This document shows, in pieces, positions 55,101 through 64,000 of a stretch of DNA of 64,000 bases. Source of the stretch: Bolinopsis microptera (taxonomy: Eukaryota > Ctenophora > Tentaculata > Lobata > Bolinopsidae). The stretch covers positions 17,275,337 through 17,339,336 of the forward strand of contig NC_087080.1 in assembly GCF_026151205.1 (NCBI RefSeq). The letters run 5' to 3'. The notes under the pieces are model-generated. The model was not told where the DNA came from and made no database searches. It saw only the letters and a program-made list of their open reading frames with translations. A program made the translations under genes and the position numbers. Positions within the stretch are counted from its first letter, which is position 1; each line of letters starts with the position of its first letter.

Positions 55101-55562
55101 CAATAAGCTATGAATCTGGATTACTGACTTGGCTATTATGTGGTCTAATTCTTCTTCTAGGGTAGGTATTTCCAATCCGATTACAGAATTTTTCACATTT
55201 TTAAACTTTATTAGCCAACAACAGTTGGACTAATTTTAAGTCGAAAATTTAACTTTACTTATATCATTTGTATTTTTATTACATTTAAACCCCGATGTAT
55301 CACGCCTTAATTTACCGCAAACAAACCATTTTCATTCCCCTAAATGGGGGTTGAAAAAAAGCCCTGATTTAAAACAAACCCTAATTCCTTCTCCCAATCT
55401 CCACGGTAAATGAGTGCTTTGCTTTACATAAAATTTATTAAAGATTATTACAGGGGCTGGTGTTGTTGCTGCATTATTCCATTATTTGTTGACAGATGCA
55501 AAGATGTCCACCACAGCTGTTCTGTCTGTTACTATGATTTAGGAAGATATAAACGTCTTTAA
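42982..55562 (+). CDS. LITAF: LITAF-domain protein (3 exons)
   Basis: Three exons join in phase into 108 residues. Residues 1-40: MGKKNAEELPPPPYQEAV, an N-terminal PPxY motif, in human LITAF known to bind WW domains of NEDD4-family ubiquitin ligases. Residues 41-108 form a complete LITAF domain: CLNC, then YESGLLTWLLCGLILLLG (membrane-inserting hydrophobic part), WCCCIIPLFVDRCKDVHHSC, CSVC and the terminal GRYKRL. The family sits on the cytosolic face of late endosomes and lysosomes, both CxxC pairs binding one zinc. Length is normal for short invertebrate members. Whether it is the LITAF or CDIP1 orthologue cannot be told. Intron 1 is 12 kb and full of retroelements; intron 2 is 292 bases. 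Confidence 0.93.
43141..43480 (+). mobile_element. mariner-type MITE, degenerate copy
   Basis: GAGGGGCCAAAATTCAGTAC at the left, then TTTTCGAATGG, GATTGGATCAAGTCAAAT, CTTGTCCTGAAA, TAGCTACTCAGATG and TTATTCATAATGTG, collinear with 60761-61090. Confidence 0.7.
43485..43750. repeat. poly-C tracts in a CAGTGGCGTAAC element
   Basis: Two long C runs (about 43523-43563, interrupted by A, and 43721-43744) in a block that begins CAGTGGCGTAACGTTGCCTG, a hAT-like terminus. Open frames here are meaningless. Confidence 0.7.
43973..46950 (-). pseudogene. R2-group-like non-LTR retrotransposon, frameshifted
   Basis: Read on the minus strand from about 46950 in three frames (46950-46103, 46070-45348, 45496-43973). 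N-terminal CGNC...H zinc finger (about 46880); a domain with DLSGSGGPSGTDAETWQHIL; reverse transcriptase blocks RLIPLDKDPGVKPIGIGEVL, AILLVDAENAFNALNR, SQEGTTQGDTCALGWYAL and QVWYADDSAA (catalytic YADD, about 45490). The C-terminal part has a CVCGNQNHMNHTLTC knuckle (C-x-C-x7-H-x3-C) and GARLDISAR...AFTDVRVLHP, like the CCHC plus restriction-like endonuclease of R2-type elements; no APE domain. Two frameshifts (near 46090 and 45420) disable it, and the 5' end is lost at a tail repeat of another element. Confidence 0.85.
46955..47010 (-). repeat. 3' tail repeat of an unidentified element
   Basis: On the minus strand GTAATGGCAATAAAATTTAA is followed by two AAATTTTGTTTTACT repeats, the same tail type as in short families A and B. 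It abuts the truncated R2-like element. Confidence 0.65.
47011..48044. other. unassigned LITAF intron segment
   Basis: Holds an inverted AGGCGCGG...CCGCGCCT pair (47258-47366) and a minus frame of 123 residues (47825-47454) rich in Pro/Ser at its start (ESTLTAPIPPPRSRKSQN). I do not recognise that frame; it may be an N-terminal piece of a retroelement. Confidence 0.35.
48045..48310 (+). repeat. dispersed repeat D with CCCTAA runs, copy 1
   Basis: TACACTCGACTGTCACGTGA, TCTAGCTGGCCCTGAAC, AACCCTAACCCT, TAACGAGAAATTA, TTCCTTATAAGGTCATATCA and CACGTGATCGAGACAGTTTT in order. Further copies at 48955, 52110 and 53345. Confidence 0.88.
48311..48954. other. no recognised feature
   Basis: AT-rich intron sequence with a few GCGC-containing palindromes (48475-48545, 48655-48725). 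No coding or repeat relationship established. Confidence 0.35.
48955..49322 (-). repeat. dispersed repeat D, copy 2 (inverted, longest)
   Basis: Reverse complement of copy 1, extended at one end by CACTTTACAGTCGATCTTCG, TTCTAAAAGGGCCCCCGACA, which also occurs in copies 3 and 4, so the family consensus is about 370 bases. Confidence 0.88.
49560..49700 (-). pseudogene. LINE RT fragment
   Basis: Minus translation contains LEYCCPLWNTSKISDIQQIE, the family of 41240-41950 and 61974-62696. Confidence 0.65.
49760..50062 (+). pseudogene. Penelope-type RT C-terminal fragment
   Basis: FPHSNIPTEVGNNVFSSQVL, RYGNVCTRLDIFTSHLHKIF and LIDRGHSRDRLIKGIKHCL: the block after the catalytic domain in the family of 33291-33790 (pattern FP.SNIP....N.F.SQ..RY...C). 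Only this piece is present. Confidence 0.65.
50297..50640 (-). CDS. hypothetical small single-pass membrane protein
   Basis: A 93-residue minus frame (50578-50297) has one strong hydrophobic segment (LPLVVWYLALIVLAVAIY) followed by a lysine/glutamate-rich tail (KTKGDDKEKRKEKE). I do not recognise it. The sequence upstream and its first 20 codons are shared with 20865-20995, so the 5' part belongs to a dispersed repeat. It may be a small gene inside LITAF intron 1, an exon, or chance. Confidence 0.35.
50634..50700. repeat. 22-bp triplicate
   Basis: TTACCTAGACTAGATTATTA(TA) three times in succession. Confidence 0.9.
50701..51479. other. unassigned LITAF intron segment
   Basis: Contains a short plus frame at 51152-51343 (LAKSRLKKALLKLQHAYNDS) that matches nothing I recognise. 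No splice-flanked exon compatible with LITAF. Confidence 0.3.
51480..51750 (+). repeat. dispersed repeat, copy 2 (also at 41951-42225)
   Basis: Second copy of the repeat with GGTTCACAGTGTGAACAGAT. A short element of family B follows about 100 bases downstream. Confidence 0.85.
51852..52060 (+). mobile_element. short element family B, copy 2
   Basis: Almost identical to 31910-32117, including the two AATTTTTGTTTAACTG tail repeats. Confidence 0.9.
52110..53065 (+). repeat. dispersed repeat D, copy 3, split by a 624-bp insertion
   Basis: 52110-52220 (CACTCGACTGTCACGTGAC...AACCCTAACCCTAAC) and 52845-53065 (CCCAATCTTTAACAAAAACA...AACAATCTCAAAGATCTACT) are the two halves. Confidence 0.85.
52221..52844. 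mobile_element. 624-bp insertion with imperfect terminal inverted repeats
   Basis: Begins TATAGGGGGTGCATGACGAT and ends ATGGCGCACTACATACCCTA(TG); the ends are imperfect inverted repeats (ATAGGGGGTGCATGACGAT against ATAGGGTATGTAGTGCGCCAT). It interrupts copy 3 of repeat D cleanly; the uninterrupted reading is known from the other copies. Flanking CCTAAC/CCTAGC may be the target duplication. No ORF. Confidence 0.75.
53120..53198. repeat. 19-bp tandem repeat, 4 copies
   Basis: GCGGAATGACAGGCTGAGC four times in a row. The same 19-mer appears once in the foldback at 54531. Confidence 0.93.
53345..54490 (+). repeat. dispersed repeat D, copy 4, split by a LINE 3' end
   Basis: 53345-53545 and 54292-54490 are the two halves (the second begins ATCACGTTATCGAGACAGTT). 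Confidence 0.82.
53546..54291 (+). mobile_element. LINE 3' fragment inside repeat D
   Basis: Frame 53690-53881 ends with DAFRNSFFHRSMLKWNSLPV and STFKAKLIKYLW, the F..R....WN.LP...(R)....F...L C-terminus of CR1/L2-type LINEs, followed by about 400 bases of 3' UTR. Confidence 0.65.
54520..54712. repeat. foldback palindrome
   Basis: TTACCTGGGGAGCTCAGGCT...GAGATTAGGCGGAATGACAG is mirrored by CTGTCAATCCGCCGAATCTC...GATAGCCTGGGGTCCCCAGG: arms of about 75 bases. Confidence 0.85.
54921..54958. repeat. (CCGG)n and adjacent TGCACGC hairpin
   Basis: Five CCGG units followed by a perfect 7-bp stem, TGCACGC-TTC-GCGTGCA. About 100 bases upstream of LITAF exon 2. Confidence 0.85.
55064..55161 (+). CDS. 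LITAF: LITAF exon 2 (residues 41-72)
   Basis: Acceptor TTTCAACTACCCAG, donor GTAGGT; phase 0 in, phase 2 out. Encodes VHCLNCSNDVVTT and ISYESGLLTWLLCGLILLL: the first zinc knuckle and the start of the membrane segment. Confidence 0.95.
55454..55562 (+). CDS. LITAF: LITAF exon 3 and stop (residues 73-108)
   Basis: Acceptor AAGATTATTACAG, phase 2 in; TAA at 55560-55562. Encodes GWCCCIIPLFVDRCKDVHHS, CSVCYYDLGRYKRL: the rest of the membrane segment and the second zinc knuckle. Confidence 0.95.
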
Positions 55563-55588
55563 TATTTTGGTATGTTTCTGAACTATAA

Positions 55589-55594
55589 AATAAA
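55589..55594 (+). terminator. LITAF: candidate poly(A) signal of LITAF gene
   Basis: AATAAA 27 bases after the stop codon, which would give a very short 3' UTR. Confidence 0.5.
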
Positions 55595-55659
55595 ACCTCT
55601 GATCTCTACGAAAAATGTACTGTATGTATCCTATTCCCCAATATGTCAAGTGTCTCATA

Positions 55660-57347
55660 TAGGGTGTCCCAAAAAGGACGCCCTCCTCATTTCCTCAATT
55701 GCCTTTAATGGTACTCATCTCTTAGTATGTTTACCTCAAGGGTTGGAAGACTTGTTTGTGACTTCTGAAAACTTAAGCAAACTATTTATAATCGTGTATA
55801 TTAAGTCCTCACTTTGTTAAATGTCAAAAATTGTCCGAAATAGTCCTCAAATTATGGGCTCGTCCACCGTTTGGAGCGATGAGCCAAGAGGAAAAATTGT
55901 TTGTCATAATTTGGATTGCAAACTGTTCCGTTTTGTCTCATCGAACTCCTGAACACCTCAGTTGATGCTAAAAATCTTTTCCCAGCAGACCTGAAACCCA
56001 AAAAAGGACGATAGGCCGAATTTGTATAAGTTATGCGATTTTCTTATGTGAAAGTCGTTGATTTTGTAGTTTTAATGGTCTCACATGTTCCTTGGTAAGT
56101 GTACTGACAGAGTAAGGTAGCCAAATATTTAAACGATTATGAAAATAGGACAAAATAACGCCGTGAAATACAAAAAAAGAAGTGGCCCGAAAATGCTCGC
56201 AAAACATGCTGGACCATATTAAAAAAACCTCCATTTCAGTTCTCATGTAGTACTAGTAGTAGTAAACCCGCGATCTGGGGTGGCATAGAGTTAAGTGTTA
56301 TCCCTCCACTTAACTCTATTTTATTTCGTTTTGAATTCCAAATAATAATCATATGATAATATTTACATATTAGCAAGGCGGTAGAAATCCAAGTATTTTT
56401 GTTATCACGCGATGCGCAAGGAATTTTGTAAAAAATGTATAGATAAGCCTAAGTGTGACAGTGAAGTTTGAAAAATTGCAGTGACTGACTTTTAAATGCA
56501 TTATGACTGCACTAACGTTTAGGATTCTTACAGCTGTTATATTTCATTAGTATTTTGTTTACTAGTTGTAAAGAACAAAGTTATCAGTCCACGAAAAGTT
56601 TTCTACGTCAAGTTTTTGTTCATCAAGTAAATAACGTACAATTTCGTCCTAAAAGGATTAATGAACTTATTTTGTAACTTAAGTACGTTAAAGGGAAGGT
56701 TTTTATTTATTTCATTTACCGTGTTGTTATATACTCGTTGTAATGTTTCTTCTGTAGGTAATAGAAACGTAGCCGTTTCTTGAGAACTATATCAAATCAT
56801 AAAGGGACCTAATATAGAACAATCAATAGGTTAGTACATATAAATAATCAATATAATATAATACTACGACAACTTCCCTTTTAAAAGTCTATGTATTCAT
56901 CTCCCTTCTAACATCGAAAAACTTTCGCGTCTTACATACAGTACCATTCGAAAATCAACTTTATCAACATGTTTCTTATCTATAATATAGAACCATTAAC
57001 CCTTTCTGATAAATATAAAATATAACTGTGAAAAAATTGCGATAACACAACTCAATGTCTATTACACTCAAGTCCACTGATTTTTACTTACCTTTAACTG
57101 GCTTATCTACATCTAAAATAATTCTCAAATGTGATACACTCTAAACATCTAAATGTAAAATGAAATTTTACGAGTACTATAAATTTAATTGTAAATCGTG
57201 AAACTCTCTGATATGAAAATCTGAATAAGTTATAAAATCGGAATTGCAAATCGTATAAAACTTTGTGAGAATAACGTAGAAATATCAATCTTAATAAACA
57301 ATTAACTAGCATATGCTGTAAACTAAGCCTCAATATTTAGTTCAACT
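55660..57347. other. non-coding, possible mariner remnant at the left
   Basis: ATAGGGTGTCCCAAAAAGGA (55659) looks like a mariner terminus, and ATGAGCCAAGAGGAAAAATT with an open reading of about 27 codons follows at 55879, but I cannot confirm a transposase. From 56300 to 57347 nothing is recognised. Confidence 0.35.
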
Positions 57348-57885
57348 TTAATGGGCTACAGGATTACCATAAAACTCTGGTTTCCTGGTCGATCGCTGTG
57401 AGAGGCGCAGGGGGCCTGGGGGTTGAAGGGATACAGGGACAAACGCCGGGTTCGGTACAATTGGTTTTGTAACCGTACTTGGTGTGGCAACTTGGTTTTC
57501 AGGTAAATCTATATCATATTTCATCTCCTTACTAGCTCTATCGTGTAACATAAGTCTTCGGTTTCTGTTAACCAAGTTGCCAAACTTGTTTTGTAGTGTG
57601 TATGAGCGATCAGGGTTGCGAACTGACATTATTTGGCCTGGATGCCAATTTCGGTCTCCATTAAAGTTTTTGAACTGCACTAAGTCACCTTCTTTAAACT
57701 CTCTTCTAACCTCATTTCTTACGTGTCTGTTATAAAAATCACTTGATTTCTCCTGCCTGCACTTCAACATTTTCCTGTTTTCAATATCACTATCAATTTT
57801 TGAGTTTAACATCGGTTATCGGTAAGTTAGTTCTTAGCTTACGATTAAAAAATAACACATATATAGCATCTCTAGACTCTACATT
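57348..57885 (-). pseudogene. Ty3/gypsy integrase C-terminus
   Basis: Minus reading FFNRKLRTNLPITDV, then after a frameshift DSDIENRKMLKCRQEKSSDF, YNRHVRNEVRREFKEGDLVQ, NWHPGQIMSVRNPDRSYTL and the Pro-rich end. The R.LR(T).LP...RH.V....GD.V......W.PG.I......SY.(L/V) series is the end of gypsy-type Pol. Nothing upstream of it is gypsy, so only the 3' end was captured. Confidence 0.82.
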
Positions 57886-58265
57886 AAAGATGCTATAATC
57901 GGTGATACGTAATCTGTTGAACTTAATTTCAAAATACTGTAGATTTCCCCTTTCCGTTTGCCTGAGCGGTACCTTTTCAAATATATTACCGATACTTGAT
58001 GGTGCTACTCCCATATAAACCTTGTGTACAGTTAGACAGCTTTTCGCAATAAGATTAGGAAGAGCCAGAATTCCTATTTGTTGGAGATAGCTTTCGTGTG
58101 AGATGGAAATTTACGTTTTTCTTTGTCGTAAAAATAGTTATGATATTCTGAATCAGTAGCGCGAATAGCTTTCTTTTGAGCAGAGAATAAAGACTGAATG
58201 GTATTTAAAGATTTAGTACCCCAAACAGTAGCGCAATAATAAAAGTGAGATTGTATAGCATTTTT
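57886..58265 (-). pseudogene. LINE RT C-terminal fragment joined to the gypsy fragment
   Basis: Minus reading HFYYCATVWGTKSLNTIQSL, FSAQKKAIRA, then in another frame MGVAPSSIGNIFEKVPLRQT and RITDYSIF. This is the YCA.VWG....I..LQKKA.R block and C-terminus of a LINE; it runs directly into the gypsy frame at about 57885. Confidence 0.75.
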
Positions 58266-58905
58266 TGCGCTTTATTCGGAATGGAGCTCTTAAGTTTCAT
58301 CATATCGCCAGCATTTCTAAATATTTTGGTCTTTAACTGTTTTAAGTGTTTAATGTGCGTCAATAATGACACTTAAAAATCGTTCATGTTCACTTTTTAC
58401 TAGATATAGATCAGTAGTCAATGACTAGACAGGGTTATTGAAAATTACAAAGAATAAAATGGCGTCTGGACTTGGGACCAGCTCATAGTACATTTCATTA
58501 ATGCCCTCTGAAAACCATTCTGCTAGCTAAAAATGATATTGTTAGGTAAAACGTACTGAAAATTAAAATTAAGATTAAAAATTGAAAAATTGAAAACGAA
58601 CTGAACTAACAAAAAGAATGACACGTCATGCTAAAATACATATTCCGAAGTAAGATTAATCCCAAATTTTCCCCAATATCTATACTGATATCTATATCTT
58701 CTGGTGATCTGTTAGTGACTAATAACTTGGTAACTAGTTAATAGTGAACATCATGTATTCAGTTTACCTACATTAAGTTTATTTTAAACAGACTACAGTA
58801 TTTAAAACATTATTTGGACGCAGTTCAGTCTCATTGTGAAGAAGACTTGTGTCTGTATATGCCTGGTTTACAACTTGGGACAGTCTTAAAGTTTCAAAAC
58901 TAGGA
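58266..58905. other. no recognised feature
   Basis: AT-rich; no ORF, RNA or repeat relationship seen. Confidence 0.35.
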
Positions 58906-58922
58906 CTGGATGAAAACTGTCA

Positions 58923-59805
58923 TTGACAGTGCCACCTCTCACTAGTAGGGATACAGAACTGGTACTCACACCTAACCACATCGTGGAAGCTATATCTGAG
59001 ATTAAGCTGGACTCTGCACCGGGACCTGATGGTATTTCTGCTATTCTCCTCAGAAGATGTGCTTCAAGCTTGAGTGTTCCGATTCATCTCCTCTGGTCTG
59101 AATCCATGTATAGTGTATACAGGCATCGTCTCAAGTTTCTACAAAACTGGATATGTCACACCGTTTTTTTTTTCAGAAGCTGCTGGACCAAAATGCTCGA
59201 TCACTTTCACGACATCTTTGAAGGGTTTACTCAGGGGAAAGACACAGACTCTATTTACCTCGACTTCGCAAGGGTTTTAAAAAGATAAGGATTTCACGGC
59301 AATGAAATCCAGCCATTTCTCTTTGACCGTGAACAAGTTGTAGTTCTAAACGGTGATCATTCGGACAGTGCCAGGGTTCTAAGTGGTGTCCCTTAGTGTT
59401 AGTGTGTAAGGAGTTTATGACCACTATTGTTCATTTTGTTTATTAACGATCTAGAGCTAGCTGTTACCTCTTCTAGGGCAAGCTCCTTTGCTGACGATAC
59501 TAGGGTCTCCAAACGTATCGATTGCTTTGAGGACTGTCTGCTGCTCCAGGCTGATCTGTACGGTATTCTCGACTGGTCACGCTGCAACAACATAAAGCTC
59601 CACGAACAAAAGTTAGAGCTCCTGAATCATCTCCACAACAGAGAGAGAGAGCCACTTTTCTGAACCCCCTTTTTACGTGGAGACTCTACTTTAAAAGGTC
59701 TCCAGCGAGGAAATAATATATCCTGTTGAGAACAGGAACGTTAGGGACCTCGGAGTTATGGCACCAAGCGATTTGAACTGGTCCAAACGAATCGGTACTT
59801 ACTAA
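58923..59805 (+). pseudogene. LINE reverse transcriptase, decayed
   Basis: IVEAISEIKLDSAPGPDGIS (RT motif 1), DTDSIYLDFARVLKR (motif A region), PLLFILFINDLELAVTSSRA and SSFADDTRVSKRI (catalytic FADD), DLYGILDWSRCNNIKLHEQK, VRDLGVMAPSDLNWSKRI, spread over several frames with stops at 59286 and 59662. A CR1/jockey-type element, different from the one that follows. Confidence 0.82.
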
Positions 59806-60760
59806 CTATGTTGAGTTCATCCGTGGAGTACCTTGAATTCTCAAACTCTCGATCCAACAAAGATGAAGATACACCCTCTGATCAAGAAATCAATATCAAT
59901 GGCATACCTTTGGAGAGAGTACATGAAACTAAATTCTTAGGTGTAACAATCGATGAAGACCTAAACTTGAACGCACATAGAAGGAAATTAGCAAAAAAAC
60001 TAGCCAGCTGCTGTGGCATGCTAAATAGAATTAAAGATAACATTCCCACATCACTCCACAAAGATCTGTATCACACTCTGTTTGAAAGCTATCTTGCATA
60101 TGGTATAACTGTCTGGGGAGGGGCATCTAACAAAAAACTTGAACCTCTGTTCAAAGCACAGAAAATGTGTGCCCGCATAATGTTTGGAGATAAAGAAGCA
60201 TACTTGGATAAATTTAAAACTAGTGCACGATGCAGACCCTACGGGGAGCAAATCCTGGGCAACGAATTCTACAGAAAGGAGCATACAAAACCCCGCTTCA
60301 ACACTCATGAAATCATGAATGTGCATAATCTGTACTTCTACCATTGTATTAATGACATCTTCAAGGTCTTGAAATATAGAACCCCTATATCACTATACTC
60401 CCTCTTTGAAACATCTGGCAGACTTGGCAAAGAGACACTCATTCTCACACCTAAACCATCAGACAGCTACATATACAGAGCAGGGACAATATGGAATACA
60501 GTACGACAAAATCTCATGCTAACTACATTCACCTGTTATAAGCCCAACCACCTCAAATCATCCATAAGAATCACCATCACTCACACTCAAAAGGAAGGAG
60601 AACCAAATGACTGGAACTTAGCCTTAAACAGCGTTCAACAAAATTAAAAACCTTTAAAATTGACTTTGACTAGATTACTTAAGCTTGAAAAAGCGGTAAT
60701 ATCTTAGCAAAATATAACTTGCAGCAGCCCCATACCTTGTCATGAACATAATATCGAAAC
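59806..60760 (+). pseudogene. LINE RT C-terminal part (EHTKP clade), intact frame
   Basis: Open 279-residue frame: VHETKFLGVTIDEDLNLNAH, GMLNRIKDNIPTSLHKDLYH, YGITVWGGASNKKLEPLFKA, ARIMFGDKEAYLDKF, EFYRKEHTKPRFN. Homologous to 2-721 and 29160-30425. It lacks the catalytic half; the junction with the preceding LINE is near 59806. Its 3' UTR is split by the MITE at 60761-61532 and ends at the tail 61918-61964. Confidence 0.85.
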
Positions 60761-61532
60761 TACAGGGTGGGCCAAAAGTCAGTACCCATACGTTGGCCTT
60801 TATAGGTCAGTCACTGAGTGCCGAATTTAAATACTTCTTTCTGGCATGACTTAGTACCACCACTGGTTCGAGGAATTTGTCAACTCGAAAAATATTCGCG
60901 TTCATTTTTTTCAAATGGAGGTTCATTTTCACATTTATTTGATAGTTTGGATAGTCGGATCAAGCTAAATGTTATTTAATTGTGTCTGGCCATTCGAATT
61001 ACGTTTGTCCTGAAAGAATTAGAACTGTAGCTTCTCAGATGACCGAGATATGAAGCATAACGAGTTTATTCATTACGTGTGATCAGGTGATTGGTTTACC
61101 TAATCACGTGATAAGGTGACCCCGTTAACTACCCCGTTAAACATTATGGGAATTGTTAAGGGTGCCCAATTAAGGTGTCGTGTCACGGTGTCACATAATC
61201 ACCCAGTCAATTGTGTTAACGAGATACAGAAAATGCTTGATAACTTCGTCATTTCTAATCTGTTTTGCCTCATGTTTTCAGATCATATGCAACATTTGAT
61301 AATCTACCGTCTCTGAAAAAAATTAGGCGTTCAGCATGTTCAGAGAAAACAATATAGGTGTTTTAATATTGAATGGGCGTGGTCTAAAATATTCGAATTT
61401 TCAAATTTTGACGACGGAATCCTCGAACCAGTAAATACAGTATGCCATCTGCAAAGCAACAGCTCTCAAATATAAAACACGGCGGAGCTATTAAGGCCAA
61501 CGTATGGGTACTGACTTTTGGCCCACCCTGTA
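60761..61532. mobile_element. complete mariner-type MITE, 38-bp perfect TIRs
   Basis: TA, then CAGGGTGGGCCAAAAGTCAG...GTTGGCCTT (60763-60800), mirrored exactly at 61493-61530, then TA. The TA duplication and CAGGGTG terminus fit Tc1/mariner. No transposase. It gave the reference for the degraded copies at 12678, 26375, 31671 and 43141. Confidence 0.93.
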
Positions 61533-61964
61533 CTTCTAGGATCACATCTTTCTCTGGGTGCAAAATGAATATATGTATAGGTTTATTAGTTTTATAGAAA
61601 TTTAAAAGTTCTATAGTAATTTATTATAGAAGGATTTTAAACATTTTGTATGTGTGTTTTGTGTTATGTATTTTTATATCTATTTTAGAAGAGATTTTTA
61701 TAGAATGTAAGAAGTGCAGTAGGGTCAGTTTCAGACGAATTAAGCATAAATGACATCATTGCCATGTCTGAAGTGGTTTTTAAATGGGCCATTGTTAGCC
61801 CCAAGCGTTTTGGTTTTTTAAAAATAATTATATACAACCACTAAAGAATATTTCCTCAAGTTTACTTCTAGTTTTAACTAATTCGTGGTTTAAGCTCTTA
61901 TTTTATTTATGAAAGGAATGTAAAATAAAACTTATTGTTTCATTGAAAACTTACTGTTTCATTG
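61533..61964 (+). mobile_element. LINE 3' UTR remainder and tail
   Basis: AT-rich UTR continuing from 60760, ending AATGTAAAATAAAACTTATT and two TTGTTTCATTG repeats. The tail is nearly the one of the short element at 40085-40342. Confidence 0.65.
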
Positions 61965-61973
61965 GAAGGGTCA

Positions 61974-62696
61974 TCAGATATCTGACCACCTGGATGGCGA
62001 GTAGTCAACCAGTGAGTTTGACCAACTGCAGCTGTACTTGTAGCCGGCGACCGGAGTGTTTTCCGGTATCAAAACAAAAAAGTTCGACACATTACACTTA
62101 AACATGTCAAAGGATGTATAGTGAGGCACTATGTTCCACAGTTTCGGTCCTTGGACCGCAAAAGACCTGTCGTACAGTGATTGGTTGCGTAAGGAACTTG
62201 ACTTGGACAATGAGGGTATGACAGCTAAATCACTGTGTCTTGGGGTCACTTTGAACTTGATATCACAGCAGTTTGGTACCACTTTATGGAGAATCTTCCA
62301 CATCATGAGAATGATATACCTCTCCCGTCTGCGCTGTAGAGACATCAATTTAAGCTGTACGAGTCTTTTCCAATAGTAGAGATGTTGAAGACTGCCAATA
62401 CGACTGGTGAAAGTTCTTTGCACCCCCTCTATCAGCTGTGTTTCAGTCACCTTGGTAGGGCTCCAGAGTGGGAAGCAATACTCCAGTAAGCTTCTTACTA
62501 GTGACTTGTAGAGAGTAGTCATTACGGTCTTGTCGCGAGTTTTGAACACACTGAATACCCAAGATAGCGTGCTCCTTGCTTTGGGTACCATGTTGCCGAT
62601 ATGTGTCGACCAGCTAAGAACACTTGAGACCATAGCCCAGAGCGGTGACCGACAAGTAAGAACCTCTCCAGAGGTTCTTAGTTGTCCGTCAGCCAT
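61974..62696 (-). pseudogene. LINE RT C-terminal part, intact frame
   Basis: 240-residue minus frame: LSWSTHIGNMVPKARSTLSW, MTTLYKSLVRSLLEYCFPLW, VQRTFTSRIGS, LVQLKLMSLQRRRERYIILM, QGPKLWNIVPHYTSFDMFK. The LYKSLVR..LEYC.P.W...K......E.VQR.FT..I block identifies a jockey/Crack-type LINE. The catalytic half is missing upstream of 62696. Confidence 0.85.
62643..62692. repeat. hairpin, 17-bp arms
   Basis: GACAAGTAAGAACCTCT, two bases, then AGAGGTTCTTAGTTGTC: one mismatch in 17. It sits at the break of the LINE frame, suggesting the end of a foldback element or a repair scar. Confidence 0.8.
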
Positions 62697-62699
62697 TTG

Positions 62700-64000
<1,301 letters not shown>

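Noticed and set aside
54886-55165. Long plus frame beginning upstream of LITAF exon 2
   Set aside because: Only the part after the CCCAG acceptor (55064 on) matches the LITAF domain; the upstream part crosses a CCGG repeat.

Overview
This is animal genomic DNA, AT-rich, with spliced genes, several clades of retrotransposons, tRNA-derived SINEs, Tc1/mariner-type MITEs and many satellites. Nothing is bacterial. An invertebrate metazoan with ciliated cells or flagellated sperm is likely, because an ARMC2 gene is present. The phylum cannot be fixed from this window.

Two host genes can be assembled by hand from splice sites, reading phase and protein family. (1) ARMC2, minus strand, 27932 to 2083, 17 coding exons, 2013 coding bases, 670 residues. 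Every exon-exon phase matches and the frame is open throughout. The protein is an armadillo-repeat factor needed for axonemal radial spokes and sperm flagella. (2) A LITAF-domain protein, plus strand, 42982 to 55562, three exons, 108 residues, with an N-terminal PPxY motif, a membrane-inserting hydrophobic stretch and the two CxxC knuckles of the family. Nearly everything else is mobile or repetitive DNA sitting in the introns or flanks of these genes.

Layout. 1-1540: 3' end of a LINE, its tail repeat and a 53-bp satellite, just beyond the ARMC2 3' end. 2083-27932: ARMC2. Its introns hold a 71-bp satellite that multiplies a splice acceptor (3382-3807), an RTE-type LINE fragment, a 3.5-kb array of 502-bp units arranged as a giant palindrome (6437-9990), a tRNA-derived SINE, a 59-bp satellite grown out of LINE coding sequence (13890-15080), two head-to-head Penelope-like elements (16050-19300), a 14-bp satellite ending in a perfect 125-bp palindrome (22413-23723), a foldback element and another LINE fragment. 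28058-42900: intergenic transposon graveyard with nested LINE, SINE and MITE insertions and a nearly intact RTE-type LINE (36520-39515). 43102-55063: LITAF intron 1, with an R2-group-like retrotransposon, a Penelope-type fragment, a dispersed repeat containing telomere-like CCCTAA runs and a 624-bp TIR element. 55600-64000: Ty3/gypsy integrase fragment, three LINE fragments, a complete MITE with 38-bp TIRs and a long CA microsatellite.

The main points of interest are the structures that act on or derive from genes: the amplified splice acceptor, the satellite born from reverse transcriptase codons, the giant intronic palindrome, and a common variable 3' tail shared by LINEs and short elements.
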